The notes below the pieces were generated by a model. That model saw only the letters and a program-made list of their open reading frames with translations, searched no databases and had not been told where the DNA came from. From Anaerolineae bacterium (GTDB taxonomy: Bacteria; Chloroflexota; Anaerolineae; Promineifilales; Promineifilaceae), in NCBI GenBank assembly GCA_023384355.1, contig JAHDWL010000010.1, forward strand, positions 1 to 64,000: a DNA stretch of 64,000 nt. The letters are read 5' to 3'. The position numbers and the translations under genes were made by a program. Each line of letters opens with the position of its first letter. The stretch's first letter is position 1. This document shows positions 1-7,964 of this stretch, piece by piece.

Positions 1-2
1 CC

Positions 3-743
3 CTTATCGAGGCCAAGCTCGATCTTTCAGACGATTTTTTAATCAGGCAACTTTATTATCCCTTCAGGGTATGGCAAAATCGAATAAATAAACCTATTAG
101 GACTCTTTTTCTCGTATATTCGAACGGTGTATATAGACTGTCCGAGTATAGATTTCAAGATCCAAATGATTACAATTCTCTTAATTTGTTCAGCCAGAAA
201 AATTATTCCATTGAGGATTCGACCATTGAAATCACAGATATTCAAAATGTGTTGCAACAGATCGCGATTGAACCTGAACCGAAGATACCCTTCCCGCAAG
301 CGGATAGCTTTGAGCGCGTTATAAATATCTGTGAATTACTCAATGAACAAGAATTGAGTCGCAATGAGGTAACAGAACAATATGCTTTTGATGTTCGCCA
401 AACAAATTATTATACGGATGCAGCGAGGTATCTTGGTTTACTCGAAAAGAGCAAAGACGGCGCAACGCCAAGCTATTCGTTGAGTGTTAATGGAAGATAC
501 ATTCTAAATTTGGGTTTTAAGGAAAGACAATTAGCATTTTGCCGTTGCATTTTATCGCATAAAGCTTTCAATGATACGCTCAAAATGTATTTCGAAAGTG
601 GTAGCATGCCATCATCTAACGTTATTATCAAAATTATGGAGCGCTCAAATCTCTACAATGTAACGAGCAACAGCACGTTTGAACGCCGTTCCTCTACTGT
701 TAAGAGCTGGATTGATTGGATAATCGATTTGATCGATGAATGA
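3..743 (+). CDS. C-terminal part of a putative restriction endonuclease (5' truncated by window)
   Basis: The reading frame is open from the first bases to a TGA at 743, giving about 246 residues of a protein that starts outside the window. The first visible residues are LIEAKLDLSDD; the E-A-K triplet followed by a Q-x-x-Y-x-P segment looks like the catalytic ExK of a PD-(D/E)XK nuclease, and the rest is helical with no membrane segments. The gene is strongly AT-rich against a GC-rich background, and it runs convergently into a DNA adenine methylase fragment. That context is typical of a type II restriction-modification system. I do not recognise the exact family, so the restriction role is inference from the ExK-like motif and the neighbour. 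Another nuclease or hypothetical protein remains possible. Confidence 0.55.
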   Translation, partial: LIEAKLDLSDDFLIRQLYYPFRVWQNRINKPIRTLFLVYSNGVYRLSEYRFQDPNDYNSLNLFSQKNYSIEDSTIEITDIQNVLQQIAIEPEPKIPFPQADSFERVINICELLNEQELSRNEVTEQYAFDVRQTNYYTDAARYLGLLEKSKDGATPSYSLSVNGRYILNLGFKERQLAFCRCILSHKAFNDTLKMYFESGSMPSSNVIIKIMERSNLYNVTSNSTFERRSSTVKSWIDWIIDLIDE

Positions 744-1025
744 TCCGAGAAGAATGCGAGCTAAAATAAAATTTTTTATGATTTCATCAACGCAATCGCG
801 CAGCGCCAGATAGACGTCGATCAGCGACGGGTTGGCGTCCGAGAGGCGCGCCCGGCCGAGGTGTCCTTGCCCCGCCAGCGTGAAGAACAACGCCCCGCCG
901 CCGATGAAGGGTTCGTGGTAGGTGGCGAACGAATCGGGCAGCCGCGCCTGCAATTCCGGCAGCAACCGCCCCTTGCCGCCCGCCCACTTGAGCACCGGTC
1001 GCGGCCGGTTGGCGCTCGCCGTCAA
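645..1025 (-). pseudogene. Truncated DNA adenine methylase (D12/Dam class), N-terminal fragment
   Basis: The N-terminus carries the D12-class AdoMet-binding motif KWAGGKGRLLPEL and then HEPFIGGGALFF, both diagnostic of Dam-type N6-adenine methyltransferases. Homology stops after about 80 residues, near position 780. The frame then runs into the AT-rich antisense of the neighbouring nuclease gene and ends at 645 after 126 residues in all. The catalytic DPPY motif and most of the enzyme are missing, so it cannot methylate DNA as drawn. It starts with TTG directly after the rex stop codon, so it would be co-transcribed with rex. The abrupt change in base composition inside the frame suggests that insertion or recombination of the nuclease segment removed the 3' part. 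Confidence 0.72.
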
Positions 1026-1652
1026 CTACCCCTCATCCAGCGTCAGGTGATACGTCATCTGCTGCAACTGGACGACCGGGTCGCTGTAGCTGACCTGCAC
1101 GCCGTCCGGCACGCTGAGCGCGACGGGCGCGTAGCAGAGGATGGCCCGCACCCCGGCCGCCACCAGCGCGTCGGCCGTCGCCTGCGCGTCGCCGGCCGGC
1201 ACGGCCAGGATGGCGATGCGGACGCCCCGCAGCGCGTCGGCCATGTCGGCCGCGTCCTGCACCACCAGATCGCCGACCCGCTCGCCGACCTTGGCCGGGT
1301 CGTTGTCGAAGACGCAGGTGATGGCGAAGCCGCGCCGCTGGAAGCCGCGATAGCTGGCCAGCGCGTGGCCCAGGAAGCCCGCGCCCACCAGCGCCACCGG
1401 CCATTCGCGCGTCAGGTGCAATATGTCCGTCAGTCGCTCGATGAGGTAGTGGATGTGGTAGCCGGTTCCCTGCTTGCCGAACTCGCCGAAGTGGGAGAGG
1501 TCCTTGCGTATCTGGGCCGAACTCATGCCCAGCCGCTCGGCCAGCTCCTGCGAGGAAGCGGTCAGCCGGTTTTGCTCCGCCTCCATGCGGCTGAGTTCGC
1601 GAAGATAGAGGGGCAGACGGCCGATGACGATATCGGGAATGTTCTGGTCCAC
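1026..1652 (-). CDS. rex: Redox-sensing transcriptional repressor Rex
   Basis: This 208-residue protein has the normal Rex length and order. An N-terminal winged helix (about residues 10-80) includes SSAQIRKDLSHFGEFGKQG, the DNA-recognition segment. A Rossmann fold follows with VGAGFLGHAL at 89-98 and FDNDP near 115, which bind NADH/NAD+. Rex represses fermentation and respiration genes when NADH/NAD+ is low and releases DNA when NADH rises. The start is a GTG at 1652; no better ATG is available. A Rex-operator-like palindrome lies 24 bases upstream, just downstream of a plausible promoter, so autorepression is likely. The truncated methylase follows with no spacer. Identification is firm. 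Confidence 0.96.
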   Translation of the reverse strand: MDQNIPDIVIGRLPLYLRELSRMEAEQNRLTASSQELAERLGMSSAQIRKDLSHFGEFGKQGTGYHIHYLIERLTDILHLTREWPVALVGAGFLGHALASYRGFQRRGFAITCVFDNDPAKVGERVGDLVVQDAADMADALRGVRIAILAVPAGDAQATADALVAAGVRAILCYAPVALSVPDGVQVSYSDPVVQLQQMTYHLTLDEG

Positions 1653-1676
1653 GAGTGTTTAATTCCTGACTGCTGA

Positions 1677-1694
1677 TCGTGCAAAGTTTCACGA
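1677..1694 (-). promoter_or_regulatory. Rex operator (ROP-like palindrome)
   Basis: The 18-base site TCGTGCAAAGTTTCACGA matches the Rex operator consensus TTGTGAA-N4-TTCACAA at 11 of 14 defined positions, with intact GTG and CAC half-site cores. It lies between the putative rex -10 element and the GTG start, where binding would block transcription. Autoregulation is inferred from position and from known Rex behaviour. Confidence 0.72.
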
Positions 1695-1696
1695 GC

Positions 1697-1724
1697 ATTT
1701 TAGCAGAGGTTGCCGATCCCGCAA
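1697..1724 (-). promoter_or_regulatory. Promoter of rex
   Basis: On the minus strand there is a -35-like TTGCGG (1724-1719), a 16-base spacer and a -10-like TAAAAT (1702-1697). The expected start point falls inside the Rex operator at 1694-1677. Confidence 0.5.
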
Positions 1725-1805
1725 AATGGGCCGCTCGGCCTCGCTCGCCGGCGGCTTTCATGATCGGCCGCTGAACGTTCTGATGTAATTCCCGCCCCTT
1801 TGCCC

Positions 1806-1811
1806 TATAAT
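1806..1811 (+). promoter_or_regulatory. -10 element upstream of the exporter operon
   Basis: A perfect TATAAT lies about 120 bases before the adaptor gene, with no convincing -35 hexamer at 16-18 bases. It is the best promoter candidate for the 1932-7047 operon. The remaining leader up to 1931 shows no other feature I can identify. Confidence 0.35.
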
Positions 1812-1931
1812 AGCGCGGTGGGGCGACCATTCCGGCGCGCCCCGGTTCATCCAGCTGTTAATAAATTCGTAACCAACGCCGACCACCCGACCACACGCCG
1901 GGAGCCTGGTCCAATTTGTGTGGGTTAACTT

Positions 1932-3506
1932 ATGTCTCGAAACCTCAGGAACATTCTAATCGCCGTCCTGGTGCTGGTCCTTGCCGGGGCGGGCATCTAT
2001 TTTCTGACGCAGCGGCAACAGGCGGCCGCCCAACAGCAGTCCGAAGTCCTGCGCGAGGCCACCGTCGCCCGCGACCGCATCGCCTCCACCGTCAGCGCCA
2101 CCGGATCCATTGAGCCGGAGTCGCTGGTCACGCTGACCTTCGGCCTCAGCGGGACGATCGTCAGCGTCGACGCCGTGCGCGGGCAGGAAGTGGCCGCCGG
2201 GGACGTGCTGGCCCAGCTGGACACGGCCGAGCTGGCCCTCTCGGTGCAGCAGGCCGAGGACGCGCTGCGCATTCAGGAGCTGACGATGGCCCAGCGCACG
2301 GCCGCCGAGCCGAGCGCCGCCCAGCTGGCGTCGTCGCAGGCCGACATCCAGGCCGCCGAAGCCAACGTGCAGGTGGCCCAGGCCAACCTCGCCTCGGCCC
2401 AGGCCGGGGTGCAGCAGGCCCAGGCGCAGCGGGCGCAGCTGCTGGCCGGGGCCAGTGCGGGGCAGATTGCCCAGGCCGAGGCGCAGGTGTCGGCCGCCCG
2501 CCAGCAGCAGAAGCAGGCCCAGGAAGCGTATAACCGCACGACCGAGTGCCACACCTTCACCGCGCCGGGCAGCAACCAGGAAGAGACGGTCTGCCCCGGC
2601 CTGGGCGCGCCGGAAGAGCAGGCCCGCGCCGCGCTGGAAGCGGCCACGCTGAGCCTGCAGGCGGCCGAGGCCGCGCTCAGCGACCTGAACAACCCCGCCG
2701 GCCCGGCCGACATCCAGGCCGCCGACGCGGCCATCGCCGGGGCGCAGGCCCAGGCCCAGGCCGCCGAGGGCAACGTGGCCGCGGCCGAAGCCCAGCTGGC
2801 CCGCGCCAAGGCCGCGGCCGCCCTGCTGGTGGAGAAGCCGTCGGAAGACGAGGTCGCCATCCTGCAGGCGCAGGTGGACAGCGCCCGCACCAGTCTGGAG
2901 ATCGCCGAATTGCGGCTGCGGCAGGCCCAGATCGTCGCCCCCATCGACGGCACGGTCGCCGGCGTGCTCATCCGCAAGGGGGAGCAGGCGGCCCCCGGCA
3001 GCCCGGCCGTCACCGTGCTGAACGAGGGCGCGTACCACATCACGGTCAGCGTCGACGAGATCGACATCGACCGCGTGGCTGTGGGCCAGCCGGTCGTCGT
3101 CACCCTCGACGCGCTGCCCGACCAGCCGGTGGACGGCGTCGTCAGCGAGATCGCCCCCACGTCGACGTCGACCTCGGGCGTGGTCACCTATCTGGTGACG
3201 ATCAACATCGACGAGAGCCAGGCGGCCAACCTGCGGCCGGGCATGAGCGCCAGCGCGTCCATCACCGTCGACGAGCTGGACAACGTTCTCGTGGTGCCCA
3301 ACTGGGCCGTGCGGCTGAACCGGGAGACGGGCGAGGCGTTTGTGCTCATCCGCCACGCCGACGGCACCATCGAGGAAGTCGTGGTGGAGACGGGGCTGCG
3401 CAACGAGCAGTTCAGCGAGGTGCTGAGCGGCCTGAGCGAGGGGGACGTGGTTGTGCTGACCAACGAGCGCGAGGGTCTCGGCGGTTTCTTCGGCGGCGGG
3501 AACTAG
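1932..3506 (+). CDS. Efflux adaptor (HlyD/MacA-type membrane fusion protein)
   Basis: This is a 524-residue periplasmic or extracytoplasmic adaptor. It has an N-terminal membrane anchor (about residues 7-25) and the first half of a lipoyl/barrel-sandwich domain (about 55-95, with [18 protein letters not shown]). A long Ala/Gln-rich coiled coil (about 95-330) follows, then the second lipoyl half ([20 protein letters not shown], about 335-360) and beta-barrel and membrane-proximal domains. The coiled-coil hairpin holds an insertion with two cysteines near residues 206 and 221 that could form a disulfide. The following genes encode one ATPase (7-base gap) and two MacB-like permeases, so it belongs to an ABC tripartite-like exporter. 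The substrate is unknown; antibiotic, lipid or peptide export are all possible. Confidence 0.9.
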   Translation: MSRNLRNILIAVLVLVLAGAGIYFLTQRQQAAAQQQSEVLREATVARDRIASTVSATGSIEPESLVTLTFGLSGTIVSVDAVRGQEVAAGDVLAQLDTAELALSVQQAEDALRIQELTMAQRTAAEPSAAQLASSQADIQAAEANVQVAQANLASAQAGVQQAQAQRAQLLAGASAGQIAQAEAQVSAARQQQKQAQEAYNRTTECHTFTAPGSNQEETVCPGLGAPEEQARAALEAATLSLQAAEAALSDLNNPAGPADIQAADAAIAGAQAQAQAAEGNVAAAEAQLARAKAAAALLVEKPSEDEVAILQAQVDSARTSLEIAELRLRQAQIVAPIDGTVAGVLIRKGEQAAPGSPAVTVLNEGAYHITVSVDEIDIDRVAVGQPVVVTLDALPDQPVDGVVSEIAPTSTSTSGVVTYLVTINIDESQAANLRPGMSASASITVDELDNVLVVPNWAVRLNRETGEAFVLIRHADGTIEEVVVETGLRNEQFSEVLSGLSEGDVVVLTNEREGLGGFFGGGN

Positions 3507-3513
3507 GGGCGCG

Positions 3514-4281
3514 ATGAGCAGCGACAAGGGATCAGCCAACGGCCGCAAGCCAATCATCGTCATCCGCGACATGACCAAGGTCTACCGGATGGGCGAGTAC
3601 GAGGTGCGCGCCCTCAACGGCGTGTCGGTGGAGATCGGCGAAGGGGAGTTCGTGGCCATCATGGGGCCGTCCGGCTCCGGCAAGTCGACGATGATGAACA
3701 TGCTCGGCGCGCTGGACCAGCCGACCAGCGGCACCTATCTGCTGGACGGAACCGACATCAGCGCCCTGAGCGACGACCAGCTGGCCGACATCCGCAACCG
3801 CAAGATCGGCTTCGTCTTCCAGAGCTTCAACCTGTTGCCGCGCATGCCCGCCGTGCAGCAGGTCGAGCTGCCGCTCATCTATGCCGCCAAGGGGCAACGC
3901 CGCGAGCGCGCCCGGCACGCGCTGGAGATGGTCGGCCTGGGCGACCGCATCGACCACCGGCCGAGCGAGCTGTCCGGCGGCCAGCAGCAGCGCGTGGCGA
4001 TTGCCCGGGCGCTGGTCAACGAGCCGGCGATCATACTGGCCGACGAGCCGACGGGCAATCTGGACAGCAAGTCGGGCACGGAAGTGATGGCCATCTTCCA
4101 GCGGCTGAACCGCGAGCAGGGCATCACGATCCTGTTTGTGACCCACGACCCGTGGATCGCCCGCCACACGCGGCGCATCATCACCCTGGCCGACGGCGTG
4201 GTCATCGGCGATGAGGCAGTCATGGACCCGCTGGAAGCGGGTCAAGATACGAGATACGAGATACGAGATACGAGGGAGTGA
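3514..4281 (+). CDS. ABC transporter ATPase (MacB/LolD family)
   Basis: This 255-residue nucleotide-binding protein has Walker A GPSGSGKS (51-58), a Q-loop VFQSFN (101-106), signature LSGGQ (153-157), Walker B ILADE (174-178) and the H-loop histidine at 211. It would power the two permeases encoded downstream. LolD/MacB-type ATPases usually end near residue 235. Here the last ~15 residues ([12 protein letters not shown]) are encoded by tandem GATACGA heptamers of the repeat array that fills the next spacer, so the natural stop codon has apparently been overwritten. The tail lies outside the conserved fold and is unlikely to abolish activity. The ATG at 3514 is seven bases after the adaptor stop. 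Confidence 0.95.
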   Translation: MSSDKGSANGRKPIIVIRDMTKVYRMGEYEVRALNGVSVEIGEGEFVAIMGPSGSGKSTMMNMLGALDQPTSGTYLLDGTDISALSDDQLADIRNRKIGFVFQSFNLLPRMPAVQQVELPLIYAAKGQRRERARHALEMVGLGDRIDHRPSELSGGQQQRVAIARALVNEPAIILADEPTGNLDSKSGTEVMAIFQRLNREQGITILFVTHDPWIARHTRRIITLADGVVIGDEAVMDPLEAGQDTRYEIRDTRE

Positions 4282-4398
4282 CGAGTTACGAGTGACGAGT
4301 GACGAGTTCAGAAGGCGCGGCCGTTGCCGTAGGGGTCGACCTGCGTGTCGACCCTCTTCTCTTCATTCGTCATTCGTCATTCGTCATTCGTCATTTGA
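4246..4398 (+). repeat. Composite repeat: heptamer arrays around palindrome GGGTCGAC/GTCGACCC
   Basis: Tandem degenerate 7-mers (GATACGA, then GTGACGA/GTTACGA) begin inside the ATPase gene and run to about 4316. A unique segment with a GC-rich linker follows, then a perfect 8+8 palindrome with a 6-base loop (4333-4354), then a second array of TCATTCG units (about 4362-4396) ending two bases before the permease ATG. The same linker and palindrome recur inverted at 8736-8919. Confidence 0.88.
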
Positions 4399-4399
4399 A

Positions 4400-5641
4400 A
4401 TGAATCTGACCGAAAACATCCGTCTGGCCTTTGCCAGCCTTGTGGCCAATAAACTGCGGGCCGCGCTGACCATGCTCGGCATCATCATCGGCGTGGCGGC
4501 GGTCATCACCCTCGTCTCCGTGGGCCAGGGCGTGCAGGCTGTGGTCATCTCCGAATTCGAGGGGCTGGGCAACAACCTGCTGTTCGTGCTCCCCGGCCGG
4601 CCGGAAGCCAACCAGCTGCCCGGCTTCGGCGCGCGCGTCGACCTGACCAACGACGACTACCGCGCGCTGGCCGACCCGCTGAATGTGCCCGACCTGGTGC
4701 GGGTCGCGCCGATGTATGGCCGCGCGGCCGTCATCTCCCGCGGCGGCGAAGAGGCGCGCACGACCGTCACCGGCACCACCCCCGACTACACCGGCGTCCG
4801 CGACTTCTACCCCGTTCTGGGCGACTTCTTCACCGACCAGGACGTGGCCTCGGCCGCGCGCGTCGCCGTGCTGGGGCAGAGCGTGTATGAGAAGCTCTTC
4901 CCCGACGGCGAGCTGCCCATCGGCCAGACCATCCGCATCAACAACGTCAACTTCCGGGTCATCGGCCTGATGGAAGAGAAGGGCGGCTCCGGTTTCAACG
5001 ACCAGGACGACGTCGTGCTGGTGCCGCTGAACACCGCGCAACGCCGCCTCTTTCCCGCCCGCCGGCCGGACGGCAAATACCGCGTCGACGAGATCATGGC
5101 CCAGCTCATCAGCGAGGAGCGGCAGGACGCGGCCATCGTCGGGATGACGCTGGCGCTGCGCCAGTCGCGCGGCATCGAGTACCGCGACGAGGACGACTTC
5201 ACCATCCTGAGCCAGGCCGAGGTCGTCGGCGCGCTGGGGCAGATTACCGGCGTGCTGACCACCTTCCTGGGCGTCATCGCCGGCATCTCGCTGCTCGTCG
5301 GCGGCATCGGCATCATGAATATCATGCTCGTGTCGGTGACGGAGCGGACGCGGGAGATCGGGCTGCGCAAGGCGGTGGGGGCGCGGCGGAGCGCCATCCT
5401 GTGGCAGTTCCTGACCGAGGCGGTCATCCTGTCCAGCATCGGCGGGATCATCGGGCTGGCGCTCGGCGTGGCCGGGGCGTGGCTCATCAGCAGCCTGTCG
5501 GACACGCTGCAGGCGACCGTCGCCTGGGATTCGGTGGTGCTGGCGATTCTGTTCTCGGCCGCCGTCGGCCTGTTCTTCGGCATCTATCCCGCGCGCCGCG
5601 CGGCAGGGCTGAACCCGATTGATGCGCTGCGCTATGAATGA
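4400..5641 (+). CDS. MacB-like ABC transporter permease, copy 1
   Basis: This 413-residue FtsX/MacB-family permease has an N-terminal transmembrane helix (about 18-40, in KLRAALTMLGIIIGVAAVIT), a large extracytoplasmic MacB_PCD domain (about 45-280) and three C-terminal helices ending in the conserved FGIYPARRAAGLNPIDALRYE-type tail. The ATG at 4400 is chosen because homology to the second permease starts exactly there. Upstream codons in the same frame are only translated repeat. It shares an operon with the adaptor, the ATPase and copy 2. A 115-base stretch (5275-5389) is identical to copy 2, which suggests gene conversion. The two permeases may form a heterodimer around the single ATPase type. 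Confidence 0.93.
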   Translation: MNLTENIRLAFASLVANKLRAALTMLGIIIGVAAVITLVSVGQGVQAVVISEFEGLGNNLLFVLPGRPEANQLPGFGARVDLTNDDYRALADPLNVPDLVRVAPMYGRAAVISRGGEEARTTVTGTTPDYTGVRDFYPVLGDFFTDQDVASAARVAVLGQSVYEKLFPDGELPIGQTIRINNVNFRVIGLMEEKGGSGFNDQDDVVLVPLNTAQRRLFPARRPDGKYRVDEIMAQLISEERQDAAIVGMTLALRQSRGIEYRDEDDFTILSQAEVVGALGQITGVLTTFLGVIAGISLLVGGIGIMNIMLVSVTERTREIGLRKAVGARRSAILWQFLTEAVILSSIGGIIGLALGVAGAWLISSLSDTLQATVAWDSVVLAILFSAAVGLFFGIYPARRAAGLNPIDALRYE

Positions 5642-5796
5642 AAAATCAGAAATTAAAAATTAAAAATTAAGAATTAAAAATCAGGAATGAAGAGGCCGCG
5701 CCTTCTGAATTCGTCACTCGTCGGGCGACAGGAGTCGCCTTCGTAACTCGTCACTCTCTTCATTCGTCATTCGTCATTCGTCATTCGTCATTTGAA
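5642..5796 (+). repeat. Composite repeat: AAAATTA heptamers, palindrome GGCGAC/GTCGCC, TCATTCG heptamers
   Basis: The spacer between the permeases starts with AT-rich 7-mers (AAAATTA type, about 5648-5683) and a short unique part shared with the other composite repeats. A perfect 6+6 palindrome with loop AGGA follows at 5724-5739 (repeated at 47803-47818). TCGTAAC and TCATTCG heptamers then run to the next ATG. The last ~35 bases before the ATG match those before copy 1 almost exactly. Confidence 0.88.
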
Positions 5797-7047
5797 ATGA
5801 ATTTTCTCGAAAACATCCGGATCGCCTTTCGCGGGCTGGGGGCCAACAAGCTGCGGGCCGCGCTGACCATGCTCGGCATCATGATCGGCGTGGCGGCGGT
5901 CATCACCCTGCTGTCCATCGGCGACGGCGTGACCCGCTTCGTGGCCGACCAGTTCTCCGGCCTGGGCACGAACCTCGTCTTCATCCTGCCCGACCGCGAG
6001 CAGCCCGGCCCGCCGGGCAGCGATTCGCTCTCCGAATCGTCCATGACGCTGCGCGACGCCGGGCTGCTGGCCGACCCCGGCCTCGTCCCCGGCGTGGAAG
6101 CCCTCGCGCCGGTCATGTTCCGGCAGATCGAGTTGCAGTACGGCGGCAACGTCCACACCGTGCTGGCCCGCGCCTCGACGCCCAACTACGCCGCCGTCAG
6201 CAACCTGAAGATCGCCCGCGGCCGCGACCTCGACCAGGCCGACTACGACGTCCGCTCGCGCGTCATCGTCCTCGGCCCCGACACCGCCGAGGCGCTCTTC
6301 CCCGCCGACGTCGACCCGCTCGGCCACGACGTGCGCGTCAACGGCATCAACTTCCGCGTCGTCGGCCTGCTGACGGAGAAGGGCGCGGCCGGCGTCGGCG
6401 GCAGCCAGGACGACATCGCCATCATCCCCCTGACCACCGCCCAGGAGCGGCTCTTCGACGCCCGCAGCTCGACCAGCGGCGATTACCTCGTCGACGCCAT
6501 CCTCATCCAGGCCGCCGACGACAAGGCGATCGACGGCATCGTCATCGACGCGTCCGAGGTGCTGCGGCAGAGCCACAACATCGCCTTTCGCGACGACGAC
6601 GACTTCCAGATTCTGACCCAGGCCGACTTCGTGCAGGCCTTCGGCGCGGTGACGGGCGTGCTGACCCTCTTTCTGGGGGCCATCGCCGGCATCTCGCTGC
6701 TCGTCGGCGGCATCGGCATCATGAATATCATGCTCGTGTCGGTGACGGAGCGGACGCGGGAGATCGGGCTGCGCAAGGCGGTGGGGGCGCGGCGGCGGGA
6801 CATTCTGGGCCAGTTCCTGACCGAGGCGGTGGTGCTGGCCGTGCTCGGCGGGCTGCTGGGGATCGCCATCGGCACGCTGGGGGCGGTCGCCGTCCATCTG
6901 GCCGTGCCGGAGCTGGACACGTCGGTGACGGTCAATTCGGTGGTCCTGGCCGTGGGGTTTTCGGTGGCCGTGGGGCTGTTCTTCGGCATCTACCCGGCGT
7001 CGCGGGCGGCCAGGCTGCACCCGATTGAGGCGCTGCGGTTTGAATAG
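5797..7047 (+). CDS. MacB-like ABC transporter permease, copy 2
   Basis: This 416-residue paralogue of the preceding permease has the same layout: N-terminal helix (about 18-40), extracytoplasmic domain (about 45-285) and three C-terminal helices with LLVGGIGIMNIMLVSVTERT and the TREIGLRKAVGARR coupling segment that contacts the ATPase. It ends with LHPIEALRFE. The extracytoplasmic domain has diverged well from copy 1, while parts of the membrane and coupling regions are identical at DNA level. It is the last gene of the exporter operon; the next gene starts 26 bases later. Substrate unknown. Start is ATG at 5797, immediately after repeat sequence, with no clear Shine-Dalgarno site. Confidence 0.93.
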   Translation: MNFLENIRIAFRGLGANKLRAALTMLGIMIGVAAVITLLSIGDGVTRFVADQFSGLGTNLVFILPDREQPGPPGSDSLSESSMTLRDAGLLADPGLVPGVEALAPVMFRQIELQYGGNVHTVLARASTPNYAAVSNLKIARGRDLDQADYDVRSRVIVLGPDTAEALFPADVDPLGHDVRVNGINFRVVGLLTEKGAAGVGGSQDDIAIIPLTTAQERLFDARSSTSGDYLVDAILIQAADDKAIDGIVIDASEVLRQSHNIAFRDDDDFQILTQADFVQAFGAVTGVLTLFLGAIAGISLLVGGIGIMNIMLVSVTERTREIGLRKAVGARRRDILGQFLTEAVVLAVLGGLLGIAIGTLGAVAVHLAVPELDTSVTVNSVVLAVGFSVAVGLFFGIYPASRAARLHPIEALRFE

Positions 7048-7073
7048 GCCCGGCTGGGCAAGGTCGAGGCGGG

Positions 7074-7271
7074 ATGAGGCGGCGTAACTGGGGCAAATTC
7101 ATCCGGCGGCTGGTCATCGCCGCGGCGGTGGCGTTCTTCATCGCCGTCGCCCCGCTGCCCGGCTGGACGCCGGGATGGTTCCTCTATTGGCAGGTGCCGG
7201 CCACCGTGTTCGTTTTCATTGTCTACATGGGGAAGGTACTGATCGATACGATCCTCTTTCCACAGCGATAG
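7074..7271 (+). CDS. Small membrane protein, unknown function
   Basis: This is a 65-residue protein with a basic N-terminus (MRRRNWGKFIRRL), one hydrophobic helix at about 13-27, a Trp/Pro-rich turn (PLPGWTPGWFLYW) and a second helix at about 41-58. It follows the permease operon by 26 bases on the same strand and precedes another membrane protein, so co-transcription is plausible. I recognise no family. Its membrane topology and GC-rich coding character support a real gene. Confidence 0.6.
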   Translation: MRRRNWGKFIRRLVIAAAVAFFIAVAPLPGWTPGWFLYWQVPATVFVFIVYMGKVLIDTILFPQR

Positions 7272-7290
7272 GGTTGAAAATGGAGAATAG

Positions 7291-7860
7291 GTGATGCAAG
7301 GTTATCTGGCCGCACTGTCGATTGTTCTGCTATTGGGGCTGGTGATCTTCCGTGTTCTGTGGCTGAATCAGTCCGGGATCAGCGCCATGAATTTCGGCCG
7401 GCTCGACAAGAGAGACTTCCTGATCCCGCCGTTCGTGCTGTTCTATTTCTACACCATTTTCGCTGCGGCGTTCGGTTGGCCGCTATTGAGCAATCAACGC
7501 TTTTTTCATTCCGATTCCCTGGCTTGGGCCGGGGTGTTCCTAAGCTATGCCGGGCTGGTGTTTATGCTGCTCAGTCTCGTCTCGTTCGGCAAGAGTTTTC
7601 GCATCGGAATCGACGTCGACCGACCTGACCGGCTTGTGACGTCGGGCATATTCGCCCACACGCGCAATCCGATCTATGTCGCATTTTTCTGCGTATTGAT
7701 CGGCCAGTTTCTCGTCTTCCCCAATTGGGTTCTGCTGCTCTATATCATCGGCGGAATTTTGTTGATCCACCGCCAAGTCCTGCGTGAGGAAGAATTCCTT
7801 CGAGGCCATTATGGGCAGGAATACGTCGACTATTGCCGGCGCGTCCGGCGGTATCTGTAG
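7291..7860 (+). CDS. Isoprenylcysteine carboxyl methyltransferase (ICMT/PEMT-like) membrane protein
   Basis: This 189-residue integral membrane protein has about five helices and ends in the ICMT/phospholipid methyltransferase signature. That signature is VTSGIFAHTRNPIYVAFF at about 122-139, where HTRNPxY contributes to AdoMet binding, and then REEEFLRGHYGQEYVDYC. Bacterial members methylate small or lipid substrates, or are uncharacterised; the substrate here is unknown. GTG at 7291 is followed directly by ATG at 7294, and GGAGAATAG just upstream serves either start. It follows a small membrane protein gene by 19 bases. Confidence 0.82.
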   Translation: MMQGYLAALSIVLLLGLVIFRVLWLNQSGISAMNFGRLDKRDFLIPPFVLFYFYTIFAAAFGWPLLSNQRFFHSDSLAWAGVFLSYAGLVFMLLSLVSFGKSFRIGIDVDRPDRLVTSGIFAHTRNPIYVAFFCVLIGQFLVFPNWVLLLYIIGGILLIHRQVLREEEFLRGHYGQEYVDYCRRVRRYL

Positions 7861-7964
7861 GCGGAGCACTCGCCATCTTTTGGCGATGATCTTATCCCGG
7901 CCATCAGGATGAGCGTCTTCTCGATCCATTGCTCCCAACCCGCCTGTTTGTAATAATTAACGGT

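Noticed and set aside
1956-3578. Long open frame on the minus strand opposite the adaptor gene
   Set aside because: It is the antisense shadow of a GC-rich coiled-coil gene; the translation is His/Arg/Gly-rich with no family motifs, and the plus-strand frame is clearly real.
4211-4399. Longer N-terminus for the first MacB permease
   Set aside because: The extra 63 codons are translated heptamer repeat and palindrome with no similarity to the paralogue, which begins at the ATG used here.
7872-7888. TCGCCA/TGGCGA hairpin as a terminator after the ICMT-like gene
   Set aside because: The stem is only six pairs and no T-tract follows.
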